This document shows positions 27,755 to 33,540 of a DNA stretch of 33,540 bases, piece by piece. The notes under the pieces are model-generated. The model ran no database searches. It was not told the DNA's origin and saw only the letters and a program-made list of their open reading frames with translations. The first letter of the stretch is position 1, and every line of letters begins with the position of its first letter. Source of the stretch: Desulfobulbaceae bacterium (lineage in GTDB: Bacteria; Desulfobacterota; Desulfobulbia; Desulfobulbales; Desulfobulbaceae); the NCBI GenBank assembly GCA_029865005.1, contig JAOTSI010000004.1, positions 1 through 33,540 of the forward strand, written 5' to 3'. The position numbers were made by a program, and so were the translations under genes.

Positions 27755-30709
27755 TTAATTAGGATACTGAAACCCTCTACCTTTTGCAGGCGATGACGGA
27801 TCCAGAAAGTACTGACCATGCTTAACTCCATCCTTAGTGATGAACTTAGGATCTTGAGAGATATCGTTAGCTCCAGGTTTAACCCCTTCATAATCTCGAG
27901 TATTACCCCAAATAACGTTATCTTTGTTAAGAATTGTAGCCCCAGGAGCAGTTATAAGCTCAGTTCCTGTAAAGCTTGCTATACCGTTAACCTTATTATT
28001 GGTAACAATATTATTTTCTACCACTGCGGTAAATTCACCGGGCTCAGGCCAACCAAAAACCAAACCGCCCGCTCTATCAGGGAATTCGAGCAGGTTGTTT
28101 GAATCAACCGTATTGTTAAGGATGAACATTTTACACATGTTAAAGTTAGTAATCGTTATACCAGACCGTTTATTATTAAAAATCATATTATTGCGAAGAT
28201 AGATATCATCCCCTGCAAATTTCTTAATAGTTGACACCGGACTGATAACAATACCGTCATAGTTATTATAAATATGATTATTTTCCACTCTCGGAGCAGA
28301 TACTTCCCTGGTACCAACACCCAACCTATTGTCATGGATACGGTTTCCATCAACCCAAGGCTTAGCAAGACCACGGCAACCAATACCTACAACGTGATTG
28401 TCATGAATATCATTGTCAAAAACATGAGCATTACTACCAAGTCCATTACCTAACCCTAAACCATTATCATAAATTTCATTCTTATGAATTTTGGTTTTGC
28501 TGGTCAAGGTACCGCGACCATGAATACCAACACCGTTATGGTAATTACCGTGAATTTTATTACCTACAATATTTGGAGATGAATCCCAAATATTGATACC
28601 ATGACCCAAACCACCTTGGCCACCACCGGTAATGATAAATCCTTCTAACTTCCCAGCGCTATCACCAAGATAAGCAAACATCAAGGTATTAGTATTACCC
28701 TTCATGGCACCGCCAGTTATAGTCGGCCAATCTACTCCGGTTAAGCTAACGTTTTTATCAACAACTATATTTTCTTGATAAGTTCCTTTTTGAACAATAA
28801 TCTCATCACCAGGATCGGATGCATCAATTGCAGACTGAATGGTTGGATATTCGCCGGGTACATGACGCTTGCCGCCAACGGCTTTATGTCCGGTACTAAC
28901 ATAAGCCAATTCCGATTTACTATCAATTTTACCATCGTTAACAATTAACTGGATGGCATAGGTACCAAGAGCATCAACCTGAAAGGTAGGATTGACCTTA
29001 GTAGCATCTTCCAAAGTAGCGTTACTTTTTTCAGGTTTAAATGCTATTTCCCACTTATAAGTAATGGGATCACCATCTGGATCTTTACTGGCACTTCCAT
29101 ATAAAGTTACATTGTCACCAACTTTTACGTTAGCCAATGCTTCGCCAACATTAGCCTTAGGCGGCTTATTATCTAAAACCGTAATGGTATACATAACTGG
29201 TTTACTTTTGACCCCAAAACGATCCTTCACCATGAGACCAAATTGATAATCACCAGCCTTATCGGCTTTCACCGCTATTTTGATATCATTACTTTTCTTT
29301 TTCTTGACATTAGCCTTGCTTCCATCAGGTTTGGACATTAGTCGCCATTTATAAGTAATGGCGTCTCCATCAGGATCAACACTCTGATCAGCCAACAATT
29401 TAATTCTATCGGATTTATATACCGGCGCATCTTCACCATCATGGTGAATCTTTGCAACAGGAGTTTGGTTGTCGCCTTTTAATTCTTCCTTCATTGCATA
29501 AGGGCCGCCATAGGCTCCCAAATCATTAATGTCCCATCCAAGAGAGGGCGGAAAATTAGCATCATTATATTTAACGTCAGGATCTCCGGCATCGATTGCT
29601 GGAGAAGAAGCCTGCAAGTGATAATCGTGATTGGCGGGATCAACAAACATAGGATCTTCTATAAGATTCTTATCTTTAAGATGACTATCTTCATCCTCAT
29701 AACCGCCAAAGTTTAACTTTACACACCACAGGTAATGGTAGCTACAGTTGCCAGCGGAGTTATTGGAAAATAAAAGATTATGAGTATAACCACCGCCCGG
29801 TGATCGAATACCTGCTTCTCCATTATTAACCACAATATTATTCTTAATCATTGGTACCAATTTAGGATCCAGTACCATTATTGCGGTTCTAGCATTTCCA
29901 ACGACAGTGTTATTTACAAATTCAAAAGGTCCAATCACTATACGTATGGCAGCATCCTTATTGCTGTCAATAACATTATTGTATACTTTACCACTTGCCG
30001 AAGCGACGTCAATACCTGCTCTCCCGTTCATCTTAACGATATTATTACGAATATCAACCTGAGAGTCCGGTTTATTTTCCGGTTTATCACCAGCAGTGAT
30101 CCCAGCAAAGGTGTTTTCCTCAACAAGGTTACCGTGAATTTTAAGATTACTTCCCTTCTCTATGAAAACACCACCTTCCTTACTTTTTGCGATGGTATTA
30201 TTAACAATTACTGCGTTAGACCCATTACAGTAAATACCGGCTGGTTCATTACCTACGATCTTATTATTACTGATAGTAGGAGAGGTCTTTTTACAATAAA
30301 CACCGGAACCCATGGTCTCACCGTTACTAAGAACCTTACGAGTACCATTAATAACAGTAAAACCATCCAAGGTTGCATTATCAGCACCTTGAACAACCGG
30401 TCCCGGCTCCTTGGAACCATCTAAAATTGTCTCATTTGCCGCTATATCACGGGCTGAAAAATCTTTATTCCATCCGCCTTCCAAGATAACATCGCTTTTT
30501 AATACTAGGTTCTCTTGATAAGTACCAACAGCAACAGCAATGGTATCTCCAGCCGCTGCTGCTTCAATGGCGGCCATGATCGTAGGATGCGTTCCGGGAA
30601 CCTGAAGCGTTGCCGCAAATGCGACACTGCTAAGACAGGACCCAAAAAGTATCATTGTTACGGCCAATCTAGTGATCGACCAGTTTAATTTTCTTTTTTC
30701 TTTTCTCAT
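27755..30709 (-). CDS. Secreted right-handed parallel beta-helix protein with two internal PKD-like domains
   Basis: 984 aa; signal peptide; two VPGxxPTIxxAIxAxxxGDxIxVxxGTYQEN modules; many PbH1-type repeats (NNTIAKSKEGGVFIEKGSNLKIHGNLVEEN...); two SxDPDGDxITYKW PKD-like domains. Confidence 0.9.
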   Translation of the reverse strand: MRKEKRKLNWSITRLAVTMILFGSCLSSVAFAATLQVPGTHPTIMAAIEAAAAGDTIAVAVGTYQENLVLKSDVILEGGWNKDFSARDIAANETILDGSKEPGPVVQGADNATLDGFTVINGTRKVLSNGETMGSGVYCKKTSPTISNNKIVGNEPAGIYCNGSNAVIVNNTIAKSKEGGVFIEKGSNLKIHGNLVEENTFAGITAGDKPENKPDSQVDIRNNIVKMNGRAGIDVASASGKVYNNVIDSNKDAAIRIVIGPFEFVNNTVVGNARTAIMVLDPKLVPMIKNNIVVNNGEAGIRSPGGGYTHNLLFSNNSAGNCSYHYLWCVKLNFGGYEDEDSHLKDKNLIEDPMFVDPANHDYHLQASSPAIDAGDPDVKYNDANFPPSLGWDINDLGAYGGPYAMKEELKGDNQTPVAKIHHDGEDAPVYKSDRIKLLADQSVDPDGDAITYKWRLMSKPDGSKANVKKKKSNDIKIAVKADKAGDYQFGLMVKDRFGVKSKPVMYTITVLDNKPPKANVGEALANVKVGDNVTLYGSASKDPDGDPITYKWEIAFKPEKSNATLEDATKVNPTFQVDALGTYAIQLIVNDGKIDSKSELAYVSTGHKAVGGKRHVPGEYPTIQSAIDASDPGDEIIVQKGTYQENIVVDKNVSLTGVDWPTITGGAMKGNTNTLMFAYLGDSAGKLEGFIITGGGQGGLGHGINIWDSSPNIVGNKIHGNYHNGVGIHGRGTLTSKTKIHKNEIYDNGLGLGNGLGSNAHVFDNDIHDNHVVGIGCRGLAKPWVDGNRIHDNRLGVGTREVSAPRVENNHIYNNYDGIVISPVSTIKKFAGDDIYLRNNMIFNNKRSGITITNFNMCKMFILNNTVDSNNLLEFPDRAGGLVFGWPEPGEFTAVVENNIVTNNKVNGIASFTGTELITAPGATILNKDNVIWGNTRDYEGVKPGANDISQDPKFITKDGVKHGQYFLDPSSPAKGRGFQYPN

Positions 30710-30712
30710 AAT

Positions 30713-31825
30713 TTACTTCTCCACGTATGCTTTTGGGCCGCCAAATGCTCCGATGTCACTTACCGATCCGTCCGGATCGAAAAAAACCGGTTCTGGATTG
30801 CCAGTATTGATACAGGGTGATTTTTCCTGGAAGGAAAAATCACCATTCTGTAAATCCTTAAATAACGGGTCAATTGAAATATTTCCATTTGTCCCCATAA
30901 AATCACCATCACTTATATTCGAAAAGGCAGGTTTAGAAAATGGGCTATAACCTTTAAAATAAAAATCGCCAGTATTTTTCCAAAGAATAACATTAATGAT
31001 ACGAACCGGACCGCCGTCAACCATAATGCCGCCACCGTATGCAGCCTCATTCTCAATAATTGAATTATTAAGAATTGCTGCCGCTGCTCTATCACAAGCA
31101 ACACCACCTCCAAAACGTGCTTTATTTTTCCACATAATATTATTCGTAACTATTGCCCGATCCCGATTACAAAATACCGCTCCACCAGAATTACCGGCTA
31201 GGTTTGCAATAAACTTATTACGAAAAACTTCAGGTGATGCTTTAAAAGAAAAAACTCCACCTCCAGAAGTCATAGCTTCATTTTCTACAATCTCATTATC
31301 AAGTATAATAGGCGAAGAACCTTCAGCGCAATATATCGCTCCACCAAAGACCGCTCTGTTTCCCTTAATTATATTTTTGGCAATGGTTGGGGTTGATGAA
31401 GAAGCGCAATAAATCCCACCACCTTTTAACACACTATAATCAACATCAACTTTACTGGTAATGGTAAACCCCTCTATTATCGCCTTACTTTTATCAAGTA
31501 CATTTATAACAGGGCGATCTCCCCGACCGGTAATGATTGTTTCAGAGCTACCTTTAATACTCTTTAGAGTCAATATTTTTTGCGCAATAACTATATTGCC
31601 GTATCCCAAAAGATATGATCCGGCATCAACTAAAATCGTATCACCGGTAACGGCACTCTTTATCGCCTGTTCAATTTTTTTATAATCATCTGGGACCGTA
31701 ATAATTGTTGCTTGAGCAGAAAAACTCGAATTCAATACTAAAAATGAGCAAAAAATAAATAAAAAATAAACACCCGTGACGGACGGCGACCAAAAACGAT
31801 AGTACGCAAAATATTTTAAGATCAT
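30713..31825 (-). CDS. Secreted right-handed parallel beta-helix protein
   Basis: 370 aa; signal peptide; ITVPDDYKKIEQAIKSAVTGDTILVDAGSY; repeats GGGIYCASSSTPTIAKNIIKGNRAVFGGAIYCAEGSSPIILDNEIVENEA; C-terminal SPCINTGNPEPVFFDPDGSVSDIGAFGGP. Confidence 0.9.
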   Translation of the reverse strand: MILKYFAYYRFWSPSVTGVYFLFIFCSFLVLNSSFSAQATIITVPDDYKKIEQAIKSAVTGDTILVDAGSYLLGYGNIVIAQKILTLKSIKGSSETIITGRGDRPVINVLDKSKAIIEGFTITSKVDVDYSVLKGGGIYCASSSTPTIAKNIIKGNRAVFGGAIYCAEGSSPIILDNEIVENEAMTSGGGVFSFKASPEVFRNKFIANLAGNSGGAVFCNRDRAIVTNNIMWKNKARFGGGVACDRAAAAILNNSIIENEAAYGGGIMVDGGPVRIINVILWKNTGDFYFKGYSPFSKPAFSNISDGDFMGTNGNISIDPLFKDLQNGDFSFQEKSPCINTGNPEPVFFDPDGSVSDIGAFGGPKAYVEK

Positions 31826-33012
31826 TACCGTACCGAACCAATAACATCAATACCGGCGGTTATGTTACGATAAATATAATTACCCCTCATCATCACCCTG
31901 GGCACATCGATTAAGCGAACGCCAGCGGTTAAATTCCCCCGGACATTATTATCAGTTATCACAGCTTTATCAACATTAGTTAATATAATACCTGCTTTAC
32001 GATTATTGTAAATCGAATTATATCGAAAAGTAATATCATCAACCTTGGCGTGCATGATCCCAGCCTTCATGTTCCCACTAATCTGATTATTCTCTATAAT
32101 TACTTTAATCTGAGTATCTGTTCCATCAATAATACGCAATCCTATTCCGGCTCGCCTACCGTTATAAAAATGATTATTGCGAATGACCAAATCCTCTTTA
32201 TAATCTTCAAAATTCAGCCCTCCTACACTGGCCCCACAGTTATAACAATCGTTATTTATTATAACTGGACGTGCATATGATCTCATTCCAATGGATGGTG
32301 CTTCTGGATCCTTATTACCAGAACCGGGAAAGGTATTTTGAAAAATTTCATTAAATTTTATTACAGCCGCCGAGTTAGCTCCATTGGCAATACCAGGACC
32401 ATAATTATCGTAAATAACATTATTTTGAATAAGCGGCCGCGCAACAGCCTCCATAGCAGGACCCATACCTACGCCGAGTCCGGTTGCAAGAATCGCGCCC
32501 CAGGATTGATTACCATAGAAAATATTATTTACAACCTTCGGCGAACACCCCCTAACCTCCATAATAAATAGTTTTACCCCGGAATTATATTTAGGCATAT
32601 TACGAAAGGTAAAACCATCAACCCGCATGGGAGCTGGGGTATCATATGGAAATGAAAATAGATAACCAGGCTCATCAATATCACTCCCATCTATAATAGT
32701 ACGAAGAGTTCTCGTCAGAACCTTTTTATGCCCTGGACCGGGTTGCAATTCGTTTCCCCCGTCCTCTGCCGAGCTCACCATATTAACGCCTTCTTTTAAA
32801 ATAAGACGTTCTTTATATACACCAGGGCCGATGATAATTGTATCACCAAACTCCGCGTCCTCCATTGCTTCCATTATATATTCAAAATCTTCCGGCACAT
32901 GAAGATTGGCTGCCGAACAAGACGAAACAAACCAAACCCGGCTGAAAACCACTAAAGATACAATAAAATAATTCACTAAAAGGACAATATATTTATACGG
33001 TAACATACGCAT
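31825..33012 (-). CDS. Secreted right-handed parallel beta-helix protein
   Basis: 395 aa; hydrophobic N-terminus; NLHVPEDFEYIMEAMEDAEFGDTIIIGPGVYKERLIL; C-terminal repeats NQISGNMKAGIMHAKVDDITFRYNSIYNNRKAGIILTNVDKAVITDNNVRGNLTAGV; stop overlaps the next ATG (TAATG). Confidence 0.88.
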   Translation of the reverse strand: MRMLPYKYIVLLVNYFIVSLVVFSRVWFVSSCSAANLHVPEDFEYIMEAMEDAEFGDTIIIGPGVYKERLILKEGVNMVSSAEDGGNELQPGPGHKKVLTRTLRTIIDGSDIDEPGYLFSFPYDTPAPMRVDGFTFRNMPKYNSGVKLFIMEVRGCSPKVVNNIFYGNQSWGAILATGLGVGMGPAMEAVARPLIQNNVIYDNYGPGIANGANSAAVIKFNEIFQNTFPGSGNKDPEAPSIGMRSYARPVIINNDCYNCGASVGGLNFEDYKEDLVIRNNHFYNGRRAGIGLRIIDGTDTQIKVIIENNQISGNMKAGIMHAKVDDITFRYNSIYNNRKAGIILTNVDKAVITDNNVRGNLTAGVRLIDVPRVMMRGNYIYRNITAGIDVIGSVR

Positions 33013-33118
33013 ATATTTTATAATCGCTCAATTATTTGTGTTTTTTTGCAATTCAACGAACATATTTACATACAGTCCACAGAAATATCCCAACGGCTTG
33101 TTAATTAAAGTACGTATT

Positions 33119-33134
33119 TGCAACCTGAATACCG
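33119..33134 (-). promoter_or_regulatory. Weak candidate sigma-54-like promoter upstream of the beta-helix operon
   Basis: Minus strand CGGTATTCAGGTTGCA; GG-N10-GC spacing and TTGCA box present, -24 box degenerate; about 107 bp upstream of the 33012 start. Confidence 0.3.
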
Positions 33135-33540
33135 CTTTGGAAAAAGTTAATTTTATTATTTCACCTAGTATAATACGCATCAGAAATATTTCCACTGTTC
33201 ATACCATGCATGACAACGATATCATAGTATGGCCCAGGCCTTCTCAATACATCAATTATAGTTACGAACACCACTGGATTCAAAATAAATCTATTCATTC
33301 TAATACCAATATGATATGGCAAAATATCATAAATATATTGACAGAGGAGACCAAGACTTCTACCTTTTTAATAACCATTCACGCCGGATAATAAAAAAGT
33401 TGTATAAAAAATTTGAAAAAAATATATTAATTAAAAATCACCAACCATGCTCGAAAGACATTGTATAGTGAAGAACTCTAGACAATCTCTGTAGCGAGGA
33501 GTTTATTAATTGAATTTTAGATATAATTTCATAGCAATGG

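Noticed and set aside
27755-33012. Repeated short motifs in the beta-helix genes considered as a CRISPR or DNA tandem repeat
   Set aside because: Repeats are protein-level beta-helix rungs with variable spacing and no constant DNA repeat/spacer pattern.
33038-33391. 117-aa + strand ORF near the right edge
   Set aside because: AT-rich, composition typical of spurious ORFs; occupies the upstream region of the divergent beta-helix operon. Cannot be excluded without a homology search.

Overview
The window holds most of a large flagellar gene cluster on the + strand. It starts with the last 15 codons of a probable fliF, then fliG-fliH-fliI-fliJ-motE-like-fliK-flgD-flgE, a ~960 bp repeat-rich gap, motA-motB-fliL-fliM-fliN-fliO-fliP-fliQ-fliR, and flhB-flhA-flhF-flhG-fliA-DUF2802-like. 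The content and order suggest a deltaproteobacterium/Desulfobacterota (inference only). The right third is on the - strand: a hybrid sensor histidine kinase, an ABC_sub_bind-type periplasmic binding protein, and a tightly packed three-gene operon of secreted right-handed parallel beta-helix proteins, one with a beta-helix/PKD-PKD/beta-helix layout. The least ordinary signal is non-coding. Family A is a dispersed palindromic MITE-like element (~125-180 bp; complete, degenerate or half copies at six places) whose ends are flanked by directly oriented (C/T)TAA-like bases. Several copies sit inside the flagellar cluster. Family B is a second palindromic element (~110 bp), present as an inverted pair around the histidine kinase gene. 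I also see sigma-54-like (GG-N10-GC) sites upstream of motA and flhB, a strong terminator after flgE, and a fragment of an HD-GYP-like gene. No CRISPR array, tRNA, rRNA or transposase gene was recognised. No clearly novel protein system was found; the beta-helix operon and the two element families are the best candidates for follow-up.
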